Source: Raphanus sativus (lineage: Eukaryota > Streptophyta > Magnoliopsida > Brassicales > Brassicaceae). Taken from it: a stretch of 64,000 nucleotides of DNA. A model generated the notes under the pieces. It did not search any database and had not been told where the DNA came from. It worked only from the letters and a program-made list of their open reading frames with translations. Shown piece after piece: positions 42,548 through 54,600 of the stretch. Positions within the stretch are counted from its first letter, which is position 1. Each line of letters opens with the position of its first letter. The stretch is from assembly GCF_000801105.2 (NCBI RefSeq), contig NC_079512.1, positions 38,457,848-38,521,847 of the forward strand, read 5' to 3'. Both the position numbers and the translations under genes were made by a program.

Positions 42548-45500
42548 ATGTTGACGAAGTTCGAGACAAAGAGTAACAGAGTTAAGGGCCTCACCTTCCA
42601 CCCTAAACGACCATGGATCCTCGCCAGTTTGCACAGTGGTGTGATCCAGCTCTGGGATTATCGTATGGGTACTCTGATCGACCGATTTGACGAGCACGAA
42701 GGACCTGTTCGTGGTGTTCATTTTCACAATTCTCAGCCTCTCTTCGTCTCCGGAGGTACCATATCCTTCATCTTGAAGAATTCGAGCTACAATTCTGTAT
42801 TTTATTAAATTTTCATTATCTATATAAAACCATGATATAATCTGCTGCGTAATACATTATAGTCTGTGCTCGATTTCTAGATCTAGATTTGTGTCTTTGA
42901 AGAGTGGATGGTTTCGTTGCTTAGTAGTCCAAGCTGTAGTGATAAATTAAATTGGTTATACAACATAATAATATGCTCTTTTAAATTAATTAACATAGTA
43001 CGATTATTTCCTAATCCTCTACTTTAGACCATTACACATATGTAGTTGCTGGCACTGACAACATTGTGTGTTTACAGGTGATGATTACAAGATTAAAGTT
43101 TGGAACCACAAAACACACAGGTGCCTTTTCACTCTTCTCGGCCATCTCGACTATATCCGCACTGTCCAATTTCACCACGAAAACCCCTGGATTGTCAGTG
43201 CTAGTGACGACCAGACTATCCGCATTTGGAACTGGCAGTCACGGACTTGTATTTCTGTGCTCACTGGCCACAATCACTATGTTATGTGTGCTTCTTTCCA
43301 TCCTAAAGAAGACCTTGTCGTGTCTGCATCTCTGGATCAGACTGTCCGCGTCTGGGATATTGGTTCTCTTAAGAAGAAGACTGTTTCTCCTGCTGATGAC
43401 CTCATGCGATTTACTCAGATGAACTCTGATCTTTTTGGTGGTGTTGACGCTATTGTTAAGTACGTCCTCGAAGGTCATGATAGAGGAGTTAACTGGGCTT
43501 CTTTTCATCCCACTCTTCCTCTCATCGTCTCTGGTGCTGATGACCGCCAAGTTAAGCTGTGGCGTATGAATGGTATTTTCCTCTTGTCTGTCTCTTTTTT
43601 TTTTGAAATTTTTATTATAACCATCGTCTCTACACTAAATTGCTATTTTTGTAGTATGGAGCTAATGTAATTAATGGGTTCTTTTTCAATTTTATTGCAG
43701 AAACTAAAGCTTGGGAGGTGGATACACTGCGAGGCCACATGAATAATGTGTCATCTGTGATGTTCCATGCAAAACAGGACATAATTGTATCCAACTCTGA
43801 GGATAAAAGTATTCGTGTCTGGGATGCTACCAAGCGAACTGGAATCCAGACTTTTCGCCGTGAACATGATCGATTCTGGATTCTTGCAGTTCACCCTGAG
43901 ATTAACTTACTGGCAGCTGGGCATGACAATGGTATGATCGTCTTCAAACTTGAGAGAGAACGCCCTGCATTTGCCTTGAGTGGTGATTCTTTGTTCTATG
44001 TCAAAGATAGATTTTTGAGGTACTACGAATGTTCAACTCAGAAAGATTCCCAAGTTATCCCTATAAGGCGTCCTGGTACTCCTAGCTTGAATCAAAGTCC
44101 AAGGACTCTGTCATACAGTCCGACGGAAAATGCTGTTTTGATCTGCTCTGATTTGGATGGTGGCTCTTACGAGTTGTACATCATACCGAAAGATAGTGTT
44201 GGCAGGAGTGACGTTGTGCAAGATGCAAAGAGGGGGACAGGTGGTTCTGCCGTATTCATTGCCCGTAACCGGTTTGCTGTTCTTGAAAAAAGCACCAGCC
44301 AGGTGCTAGTCAAGAATCTCAAGAATGAGGTGGTTAAAAAGAGTTCTCTGCCTATACCCACAGATGCTATCTTTTATGCTGGGACTGGAAATTTGCTCTG
44401 TAGATCTGAGGATAAAGTGGTTATATTTGACCTTCAGCAAAGGCTTGTTCTTGGTGAACTTCAGACACCGTTTGTTAGGTATGTTGTTTGGTCTAATGAT
44501 ATGGAGAGTGTTGCTTTGCTCAGCAAGCATACTATTATTATTGCGAGCAAAAAACTTGTCCTCCAGTGCACGCTTCATGAGACAATACGTGTGAAGAGTG
44601 GAGCTTGGGATGACAATGGTGTCTTCATTTACACAACCTTGAATCATATCAAGTACTGTCTTCCTAATGGAGATAGTGGAATCATCCGAACCCTGGATGT
44701 CCCTATCTACATCACAAAGGTTTCTGGAAATACAATCTTTTGCTTGGACCGGGATGGGAAAAACAGGGCAATCACCATCAATGCAACTGAATACATTTTC
44801 AAGCTTGCACTGCTGAGGAAGAGATATGATCATGTTATGGGCATGATAAAGAACTCCCAGCTATGTGGACAGGCTATGATTGCTTACCTGCAGCAGAAAG
44901 GATTCCCTGAAGTTGCCCTCCATTTTGTTGAAGACGAGAGAGTCCGATTCAACCTGGCTCTTGAAAGTGGCAACATTAGCGTCGCTGTTGCATCCGCTAC
45001 AGAGATAAATGAGAAAGAGCAGTGGTATAGACTTGGGGTGGAGGCTCTTCGCCAAGGTAATGCTGGAATTGTTGAATTTGCTTACCAGCAGACAAAGAAC
45101 TTTGAGAGGTTATCTTTTCTATATCTCATTACTGGTAAGTTAGACAAGCTTTCAAAGTTGATGAAGATTGCGGAAGTGAAGAACAATGTAATGGGTCAGT
45201 TTCACAATGCACTCTACCTAGGAGATGTGAAAGAGCGTGTCAAGATACTTGAGAAAGCTGGTCATTTGCCTCTCGCTTATATCACTGCTTCGGTTCATGG
45301 TTTAAAGGACGTTGCTGAGAGACTGGCGACTGAGCTAGGAGAGAACGTGCCTTCATTGCCTGAAGGGAAAACTCCATCGCTTCTAATGCCACCATCTCCT
45401 GTCATGTGTGGTGGTGATTGGCCTCTTCTAAGAGTGATGAAGGGAATATTTGAAGGCGGGCTTGAGAGTGGAACCAGGGGAGGGGCTGTTGATGAGGAAG

Positions 45501-46660
45501 AAGAAGATGCTGGTGGTGATTGGGGGGATGCACTTGACATGGTCGATGTTGATGGAATGGAGAACAGAGACATCGATGCCATTTTGGAGGAAGCAGAAAG
45601 AGGAGAAGAAGAAAATGATGAAGAAGGTGGATGGGAGGAACTTGAGGGCTTAGACCTCCCACCAGAGCTTGACACTCCTAAGGCCTCTGCTAACGCACGT
45701 TCATCAGTCTTCGTGACACCTACTCAAGGTATGCCCGTAAGTCATATTTGGAGCCAGAAATCATCCCTTGCTGCTGAGCAAGCTGCAGCGGGAAGCTTCG
45801 ACACTGCAATGCGTCTGCTCAACAGACAGCTTGGTATAAAGAACTTTGCACCTTTGAAATCCATGTTTATTGATTTGTTCAGTGGCAGCCATAGCTACCT
45901 GCGTGCTTTTTCGTCATCGCCTGTGGTTTCACTTGCCATTGAGCGCGGATGGAGCGAGTCTTCCAGTCCCAACGTCCGTGGCCCACCATCTCTTGTTTAT
46001 GATTTCTCTCAGCAAGAAGAGAAGCTCAAATCCGGTTATAAAGCCACAACAAGTGGGAAATTGACTGAGGCTCTCAGGCTCTTCCTCTCTATCCTCCACA
46101 CCATCCCTCTAGTGGTGGTCGAGTCAAGAAGCGAAGTCGATGAAGTAAAGGAGCTGGTCACCATCGTTAAAGAATATGTCCTCGGTCTGAAAATGGAGCT
46201 TAAGAGAAGGGAGACTAAAGATGATCCAGTGAGGCAGCAGGAGCTCGCTGCTTACTTCACTCACTGCAACCTCCAACTACCTCACTTACGACTCGCGCTG
46301 TTTAGTGCAATGGGCGTCTGCTACAAGTCAAAGAACCTCGCCACTGCCTATACCTTCGCCAAAAGATTGCTGGAAACCAACCCAATGGAGAGCCAAGCCA
46401 AGACGGCTAGACAAATTGTTCAAGCCGCTGAACGCAATATGACTGATACAACCGAGCTCAACTACGATTTCAGAAACCCGTTCGTGATATGTGGGTCAAC
46501 CTATGTCCCCATCTACAGAGGTCAGAAAGACGTGTCTTGTCCATACTGCACTGCTAGGTTTGTACCAAGCCAAGCCGGAAACATATGCGGTGTCTGTGAT
46601 CTTGCAGTCATTGGCGCAGACGCATCTGGTCTGGTGTGCTCTCCGTCTCAAGTTCGGTGA
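42548..46660 (+). CDS. Coatomer subunit alpha (COPI alpha-COP)
   Basis: Three exons (42548-42755, 43078-43572, 43701-46660) encode 1,220 residues, the usual full length (about 1,216-1,218). Alpha-COP is the scaffold of the COPI coat that forms Golgi-to-ER retrograde vesicles and binds dilysine cargo. WD40 repeats occupy about residues 1-310 (KVWNHK, IRIWNW, VRVWDI, VKLWRM, IRVWDA). A second propeller and helical solenoid follow. The acidic linker at about 820-870 ([14 protein letters not shown]) leads to the C-terminal epsilon-COP-binding domain, which ends with Cys pairs (SCPYC, CGVC). The gene looks intact. In Arabidopsis the alpha-COP genes are on chromosomes 1 and 2, so its place here is not ancestral order. 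It has introns, so it did not arrive as a processed copy. Confidence 0.96.
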
Positions 46661-47573
46661 TCAGTTCAGATTCATTATCTTGTCCAAACGTAAGGTAAGT
46701 ACAAGATGCTCTCCTTTTATACGGAAGAAGAGTGTTGAGCTTTTGGTCTTGATGGTTGTGTACTTGAAAAATTATTCTGGTTTGTGAACTTTTCATTGCA
46801 GGTTCTATGATTACTATTTCAGTCTTCTTAAGTTGTTTCTTATCTTAGTAACGGCCCATGATAACTTTTACTTGTTGCTCTATATTTCATTTTGTTTGTT
46901 TTTTTTATATTTACATAAGTGAGAACTTCTACTTTACGGAAGCTGAATGTTTCGTTGCAGATTCTATTACTCTTTTGAGTCTTTTTATTACTGCTAATCT
47001 TCGATTTGATTAAAGACTCGATTAAACTTAATTGATTGACCTACCAATCGGCTTTGGTTACTGTCATACTAGTTTTAATCACCAAAAAGTTGATTTGTAA
47101 AGTTATTGTAAAATACATGTCTTAGATTGGAGCCGCCCATTGACTGTTGACGTAGGCAGAAGTAGGCCGTTTTGCCTTGGCCGCCTGATCTTTACGCGTG
47201 AGACAAAAATCAACTCAAGATTGGGCTTTATTCTAATGGGCCTTAGTTGAATTAACTTAGACCTGTTCTCCACACAACGTGTTTTGGACCAAGTCAGAGA
47301 TATTATATTGAAAAGCCTTTTCCTTGGCCAGAAATTCATGAGTCAGAAGAGTATCTTCTATCCGTCTGTACAAGCAGACACATGTATTAGTTTATCAAAT
47401 CAAAATGAATATTTTTTTTTTTTCAAATCAAAATGAATATTTTTCTTCCTTTAAACCCGGGATTAACGACTTATTCCACTTGACAGGAGACCAATTTCCC
47501 TGAAAATAGTTGTATAAATACACCATTTTACATGTACCACGATTCGAGTAAGAAGAAAACAAAACCAAAGAAG
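46661..47573. other. 3' flank of alpha-COP and upstream region of the second peptide gene
   Basis: A probable 3' UTR intron follows the stop (GTAAGTACAAG at 46694 to TTTCATTGCAG ending near 46801). The rest is AT-rich. TATAAATA at about 47513-47520 lies some 55 bp upstream of the ATG at 47574. Confidence 0.45.
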
Positions 47574-47760
47574 ATGTACATGGTCTGGTTAGTGACTTTG
47601 GTTCTCCTTTTGTTCTGTTCTCCATCAGACACTGTTTTGGCTCGTCTACCATGTGATTCTTCCAAAACAAGTAAGCATTTAGCTATGAGGAAGTATTTCA
47701 GTAGTCTCCCAAACATTTTTCTATACAAAAACTTTGTTGGAACTCTGCTTTAAAAGATAA

Positions 47761-47811
<51 letters not shown>

Positions 47812-48251
47812 AAGAGAAATATAAGGCTGACCATTTTCGATTATCCGGTGGGTTTACCGGTCCGGTTTCCTACGAACTTATCATACATTTTAAATCCTAC
47901 AAAAATGTAAAATGCATATAAGAGAAAATTATAAATCATATTTTAATGTTTTTCTCAGGGATATATAGAAATACATGTGGATCTATGATACCTTGATATC
48001 CAAATTTTTCATCTTTACAAAAATTGAATTTACAGGTGTCTTTTTTTTTTGTCACCTTACAGGTGTCTTAATGGTAATTTTTTTTTTTGTAAACTGGCAT
48101 TCACCATGTCTTAATGGTTTGTTTTGTTGGGAATTGAAGTAGGGGAGTCTGGAATAAAAAGTTGAATAGAGAGATGAAAATAAAAGTAGGAGGTAGTAGC
48201 TCACGGCCTGCAGGTCAAGGACGTGGACGTGGACGTGGATCCCATCCATAA
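47574..48251 (+). CDS. Secreted peptide precursor, PROSCOOP-like (copy B)
   Basis: This is a paralogue of the gene at 41198-41583. Exon 1 begins at 47574 (MYMVWLVTLVLLLFCS, signal peptide; LARLPCDSSKT). Exon 2 ends at 48251 and reads VWNKKLNREMKIKV, then GGSSSRPAGQGRGRGRG and SHP. The best model is 47574-47670 (GTAAGC donor, same place and phase as copy A) plus 48148-48251, giving 66 residues. The acceptor one would expect from copy A (AG at 48141-48142) shifts the frame with that donor. An alternative keeping that acceptor uses the GTATTT donor after 47692 and gives 75 residues. The intron carries a (TA)n tract of about 45 bp (47765-47809). The S-S-S-R-P-A-G-Q motif is the likely mature peptide region. 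Function is inferred as for copy A; splicing is uncertain. Confidence 0.6.
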
Positions 48252-48778
48252 CGTAGCGACAATCGTATATGCGCGCTCACCGGAGTCATGATTAATTAAC
48301 GATATAGTGTTGCTCCAAATAAAAACAAACTACTTTATGTAATCAAATTATTTGGGTTGCTTATAGATATGTTTCATGATTTGGTTATTTCGATTCAGTA
48401 AATTATTTGATCGTATTGTTTCACGACAATTTTCTCCCAGATAAAGCCTCTTAGCCGAGAACTTGGACTATTAATCCTTCAAAAATGACATTATACATAT
48501 GCTGAAAAACATGAGAAACAAAAGTTGGGAGACGACTATCACAAGAGAAATGAGAAGAATATTATTAATCATGCTAAAATTAACCACCGTATCATCCCTT
48601 TAGATGGACGTTAAATGAATTTAAACCATAATAAGATGATCCAAAACTCTTACAAAGAAATTTTAACGTTGTTTGTCATTTTTTTTCACGTTTTAAAGCT
48701 GGTTGTGTATCAAAAAAAAAAGCTTGGTTACTACCAATTACAGTGATTTGATAACATTATGAAGAGAATATAACATCC
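48252..48778. other. Intergenic DNA left of tRNA-Trp
   Basis: It is AT-rich with poly-T and poly-A tracts. No gene, repeat or regulatory element was recognised. Confidence 0.5.
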
Positions 48779-48850
48779 GGATCCGTGGCGCAATGGTAGC
48801 GCGTCTGACTCCAGATCAGAAGGTTGCGTGTTCGATTCACGTCGGGTTCA
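48779..48850 (+). tRNA. tRNA-Trp (anticodon CCA)
   Basis: A 72-nt cloverleaf without intron. The acceptor arm GGATCCG pairs with CGGGTTC plus discriminator A. The D arm contains GGCGCAATGGTAGCGC (box A). The anticodon stem TCTGA/TCAGA encloses CTCCAGA with anticodon CCA. The T arm GCGTGTTCGATTCACGT contains box B. A T-run (about 48879-48890) downstream fits Pol III termination. The sequence matches the plant nuclear tRNA-Trp as I know it. It ends 115 bp before the ATG of the PPR gene on the same strand. Confidence 0.96.
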
Positions 48851-48965
48851 AAAAATCCCGAAAATTTGATCCTCTAATTTTTTTTTTTTGCTTTTTATCA
48901 TCTGTAAAAACCTTATCCTACCATAAAAGGAGGAAGAGGAAGAAAAACTCTGTCGAGACCAGGAA

Positions 48966-50680
48966 ATGGCGGTTGACTACTTACTGACAACATCGCCTTC
49001 GTCGCTGAGATTCTCCGATTTCATCTCTTCTTCCTTTACCCAAAACACCAACCACATATGTCTTCGCTTCTCACCGAAACCCAGCTCCGCGAGGATAACC
49101 TGCGGCGCGATTTCTTCGAAGAGGAAACTCGCCGAGAGAGAGAGCGCGGAGAGAGAGAACAGAGTCCTTGTACGGAACCTGATGTCGAGGATCAGTGACA
49201 GAGAGCCACTTGTTAAGACGCTTGACAAGTACGTGAAGGTCGTGAGATGTGAGCATTGTTTCTTGCTCTTCGAGGAGCTTGGGAAGACCGACAAGTGGCT
49301 CCAATGCCTCGAGGTTTTTTTCTTTTTACCTCTTCCTCTCTTATGAATTTGCCTTGTCTTTGAGTTTCAGCTTCTGGGTCTTATAAAAAGGATTAGACTT
49401 TAAGCTTTTTTTTTAGCTCAATTGTAGATTGATTGGCTGTTTAGAGTTTAGTGACCAGACCGGTTCTATGGTGAGCTGTGTTAGTGTTTTAGCTTCTGGG
49501 TCTTATAAAAGTATTAGACTTTAAACCCTTTTTTTTAAGCTCAATGTTAGTGCCTTCATCAGAGCATTGCAACCGTTTTGTTCTTCTGTAGGTGTTCAGG
49601 TGGATGCAGAAACAGCGGTGGTATATAGCAGACAACGGAGTGTACTCGAAACTGATCTCTGTAATGGGGAAGAAGGGCCAAACCCGGATGGCAATGTGGC
49701 TCTTCTCCGAGATGAAAAACAGCGGTTGTCGTCCCGATGCTTCTGTTTACAACGCTCTCATAACAGCTCATCTTCACACGCGGGACAAGGCAAAAGCTCT
49801 GGAGAAAGTCCTTGGTTACTTGGACAAAATGAAAGGCATGGAGCGTTGTCAACCCAACGTCGTGACTTACAACATCCTCTTGAGGGCTTTTGCTCAGTCT
49901 GGTAAAGTGGACCAAGTCAACGCTCTGTTTAAAGACTTGGACATGAGTGCGGTTTCTCCAGACGTTTATACCTTTAATGGTGTGATGGATGCGTATGGGA
50001 AAAACGGGATGATCAAGGAGATGGAATCTGTGCTTACTCGTATGAGGAGCAACGAGTGCAAGCCAGATATCATCACTTTCAATCTGCTTATTGATTCGTA
50101 TGGTAAGAAGCAAGAGTTTGAGAAGATGGAGCAGACTTTCAAGAGTTTGATAAGGTCCAAGGAGAAGCCTACTCTTCCCACTTTCAACTCGATGATCATA
50201 AACTATGGGAAAGCTCGCCTGAGAGATAAGGCCGAGTGGGTTTTCGAGAAGATGAATGATATGAACTACGCGCCGAGTTTTATCACGTACGAGTGCTTGA
50301 TCATGACGTACGGTTACTGTGGTTGTGTTTCCAGAGCGAGGGAAGTATTCGAGGAGGTTGTTGAGTCAGAGAAGGTGTTGAAGGCGTCAACGCTCAACGC
50401 CATGCTTGAGGTTTACTGTCTCAACGGTCTTCACATGGAAGCAGATAAGCTTTTCTATAACGCAAGTGCTTTTAGAGTTCATCCTGATGCGTCAACGTAT
50501 AAGCTTCTATATAAAGCGTACACTAAGGCAGAGATGAAGGAGCATGTGCAGATGCTGATGAAGAGAATGGAGAAAGATGGGATTGTGCCTAACAAGAGAT
50601 TCTTCTTGGAAGCCCTTGAAGCTTTTGGGTCAAGACTACCTGGTTCGGATTCTGTCAAAAGGAACGAGCAGGCCACCTAA
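48966..50680 (+). CDS. EMB2453: P-type pentatricopeptide repeat protein, EMB2453/PPR5-like
   Basis: Two exons (48966-49313, 49592-50680) encode 478 residues. The N-terminal ~45 residues are Ser/Thr-rich and basic after few acidic residues, as in a plastid transit peptide. Exon 2 holds a run of P-class PPR motifs, such as NVVTYNILLRAFAQSGKVDQ, SPDVYTFNGVMDAYGKNGM, CKPDIITFNLLIDSYGK and PTLPTFNSMIINYGKARL. There is no E, DYW or SMR extension. It matches AT4G39620 (EMB2453). The maize orthologue PPR5 binds and protects the plastid trnG-UCC precursor, so the likely role is chloroplast tRNA intron stabilisation and splicing, essential for the embryo. The position between the F-box array and GGT1 also agrees with Arabidopsis order. 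Confidence 0.92.
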
Positions 50681-51623
50681 TGACTTGGTGGAAAGCAATT
50701 GACTGATTGCATACGCTCCAATAAGAAGTAATCCAGTAACCCCCTCACCGTTCCCTTGAATGTGTACACATGGTGACTGGTATTACAACTAGAGTTCCAG
50801 TTTAGGCTTTAGACTAGTCTTTAACATTATTTTCATATAATTGAAGAAGAAGCATGTTTGGGAACTGACTTTTCCAACATTGGAAAAGGAAACGGCAGAA
50901 ACAAGTGTTTGGAGAACTTGAATGGAGTAGACATGATAAAAGATTCGAGAGCTGAATCAACAATTCTCTTCGTTTCAAGAACATATAAAATGGGAAGATC
51001 TAAGAGAAGAAGGAACTGTTCACTATAGTCTTGCAATCATTTTGGTAAATTGTTGTAACTAATAAGTTTCATATAAAAAAGGAAAAACAAAGCGTCATTG
51101 TTGTGTGTTGTTTCAGAGATCAAAATTACCATAGCAAGCTGAAAATGAAAGAAAAAAATACAGGCAACATATATCTCGTTCTAGGGATTCCAATAGACTA
51201 GATACATGCAAGGGTTCACTATCACACATTGCAGACATCAGCCTTTGATGTCTCATTTGAAACTATAAGCTCTAAATTTAGTATTATCTATTTAAAAAAA
51301 AAAAAGATTTAGACTTCTACCCTCAATTTGAATTAGGCCTATGCGCCCATTAATATTAGAGTCATCCAATAACATTTCATAAAAGGCCGTTATGTTCTCT
51401 AGAAGCCCGGACATTCATTTTTATAATAAAAGATGAGGTTGTGCTGGTGAGGTGACGACGATATTTCTGTAGAAAAAACTATGATTCCACTCATTTTTTA
51501 TTCACACTCCACGAGGGCCAATCAAGCATGATGCAGACGGGCACTTGGTTTTATGACCAATTAACAAATTCGCATTTTAAAAAGTAGGCACGACCTTCTT
51601 TCTAAAAACCTCACGGGTTTGTT
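50681..51623. other. Intergenic DNA right of the PPR gene
   Basis: The 3' UTR of the PPR gene comes first. A short A-rich tract lies near 51293-51305. No gene was recognised up to the Mutator-like element. Confidence 0.5.
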
Positions 51624-54600
51624 TACTTTCAAGAGTCATTTACATCCAGAGACAGTTTACAGTTTTTATTTACAACATAGAACAGTTTCTACTACTAAGG
51701 TAGTTTTTGAGTGAAAAGACTCAAATTGACCTTCAAAAAACGTAACCGGTGACATAGGATTTAGTTAAGATGGGTTTCATTTGGTTTCACGTTTGAAATT
51801 CAAAAATTAGTGGTGGGCCCAAAATGAGACTTAACATACTTTAATTTACAAAAAGCGGAGGTCAAATTTTTTTTATTTTGTTTTCTTTACTTTTACTGAA
51901 GAAGAAGAAGTGAGAGGACGGAAATTCCGACGAAAAAAAATCTCAGTAAATTGTTCGGAGAAAGATGCCATGGAGACGTAACCGGCGTGGGAAAGAGAAG
52001 GACGGTGGTGAAGGTTCTTGTGTTTATCTCAGTAGAGTTTAGGAAATTTGTATCTGTATTTTGGAATTTTTCTGTAGAGATAGGTTGCGAATATGAAAGA
52101 AAGGTTATTAGAGAAGCTATTTGTGACGGACCAGAGTGGTTCATAGGATGTTTCCAAGGCAAGTTGCAAAAAAACCCAAGACATACGGTAAGTTCTTTGA
52201 TTTCTTTTGTTTTATTGTGTTTTTGTAGAAAAAAAAACTCTCTGTTTACTTACAGAGCCACCAGCGGTGGAAGAATCCGACGAGTAACTACCAGTAACAT
52301 CATCTTCTTCGTCGTGTTTCTTCTTCCACATCAGAGGTAAAGGATAAAGCTTCACTGTCATCTTTGTCTAAAGTCTCACCTCATTGTCACTGGTTCATTT
52401 CTGAGCAGCAGTACATGAGCACAAAATGAAATTCGAGCAACAATGGTCAATTTTGATTTTTTTACACATTTAATCATTCAGTTTTTGTATAATTTTATTT
52501 TGGATACATAGTGTACACATGTATACTTTGATGATAATGTACACATGTACACTCTGATGGAACATCGTGTAAGGAGGATATATTTAAAAAGATATGGCTA
52601 ATCAACAAAAAGATTGTACATTCAAATATATCTTGTACACATATACATTCTAATATAGTTGTCCACATGAAACTATGTATGGTGGATATTTCAAAAAGAT
52701 AAACAAATGTGGCTTTACAAATGTAGAATTTTTTTATAACCATTACATCTTGAAATATTATAAGTAGCTCAAGAATAAACATATCTATATGTACATTTGT
52801 TTACCAGTATCGACGTATATATTTTACCATGGTGCAATATTCAATTAGACATTTATGAATTTGTAACATAGATTTACAAGTTTCAACATTGTATGTTCAA
52901 ATGGTGAATTTGTGTATACAAAATTTATGCAATAAGAGAATTCAATGTAAAGTCGAAATTTTCTTAATTATTTAAATTTTGATTCTTTCGGATAGAGTTA
53001 GAGATGTACATCATGTTCTTGTTAGATTATGATTAATTCGGATAAAGTAAACAAACTCCATGTTTCATTTTTGTTTTTATGTACAACATGTACACGAGTA
53101 TATTGAGTAAACTAACTCCATGTTTTTATGTACATCATGTTCGTGGACGCTGTGGAACAGGAGAACTAATGTATACACATATGTACGGCCTTTGGACATG
53201 ATTCAAAGTATATTTGAACGCACAGTTCTGTATATATGGACACAGAGAGGAATGTACATTGTACACACTGTGGCCGATGAACACTAAGGTATACATGCGG
53301 ATAGGCCTTCATGGGAACTAATGTATACACGTGGGAACATGGGAACTAATGTATACACGTGGGTACGGCCTTTGTAGAGGACTCATAGTACACTTGGACG
53401 CCCAGTTCTGTATACATGGACACAGACATGAATATACATTGTACACGTTGTGGCCGATGGACACTAAGGTGTACATGGGCATAGACCTTAATTGTACATA
53501 TGTACACAACATGCATGTTCATTGAACATTTGTTGTACATAGATAATCGTTTATACATGTAGGAACATTGGAACTAATGTATACACGTGGGTACAACCTT
53601 TGTAGAGGACTCATAGTATATTTGGACGCCCAGTTATGTATACATGGACACAGACAGGAATATACATTGTACACGCTGTGGCCGATGGACACTAAGGTGT
53701 ACATGGGCATAGGCCTTAACTGTACACATGTACACAACATACATGTTCATTGAACATTTGTTGTACATAGATAATCATTTATACATGTGGGAACATGGGA
53801 ACTAATGTATACACGTGGGTACAACCTTTGTAAATGACTCATAGTACATTTGGACACCCAGTTATGTATACATGGACACATACATAAATATACATTGTAC
53901 AAGCTGTGGCCGATGGACACTAAGGTGTACATGGGCATAGGCCTTAACTGTACACATGTACACAACATGCATGTTCATTGAAATACATAGATAATCGTTT
54001 ATGCATGGACATCAGACGTTAGTGTACAAACGGACACCGTCATATAGTGTACATACGGGCAAAGACGTGAATGTACGTTGTGGACGCTGTGGAACATGGG
54101 GACTAATGTATACACGTGTGTACGCCTGCGCGGACAGGAACAATACGTGTCATCTTCTTCTTGTCGATCAAAAACTCCTAAAACGAGCCGATAGAGGTCA
54201 ATTCTCCAGGGATGACCATGCAATGGTCCAACATTATAACTTGCGAAATGAATTGGAAAAAATAGTTTAAAAGAGGGTTTGAGAAGATGAAAGAAATGAT
54301 AAGCAGAACAAACTTATTTTTTGCAGTAAAATATCCGAGGAATATGAAGTTTTTCTAAAATTTTGATTTTTTTTTTGTTAGAATGAAAAAGATAAAAAAA
54401 ATTGAAAAAGAACTGTGAGATGGTAAAATTCAGAAAATCTGGACCATCAGTTGGTGAGATGGATGATGTAATCGGATGGTTGTGAATTGGTAGATATAAG
54501 TCTTGTCAAAAAATTCAGAAAAAAATCTACACCGTCCAAAAAATAAAGATGAGGGATGGAGAGAAGTTCCCGCTAAAACACTAGATTTAGTTAGTCAAAG

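Noticed and set aside
45295..45675. Antisense Ser/Pro-rich frames
   Set aside because: They are mirror frames of the acidic Glu/Asp linker of alpha-COP.
53318..53968. Short open frames on both strands in the repeats
   Set aside because: They recur every 228 bp as by-products of the tandem repeat and resemble no protein family.
53160..54130. CRISPR-like array
   Set aside because: Units are contiguous 228-bp tandem repeats without spacers, in a plant transposon.
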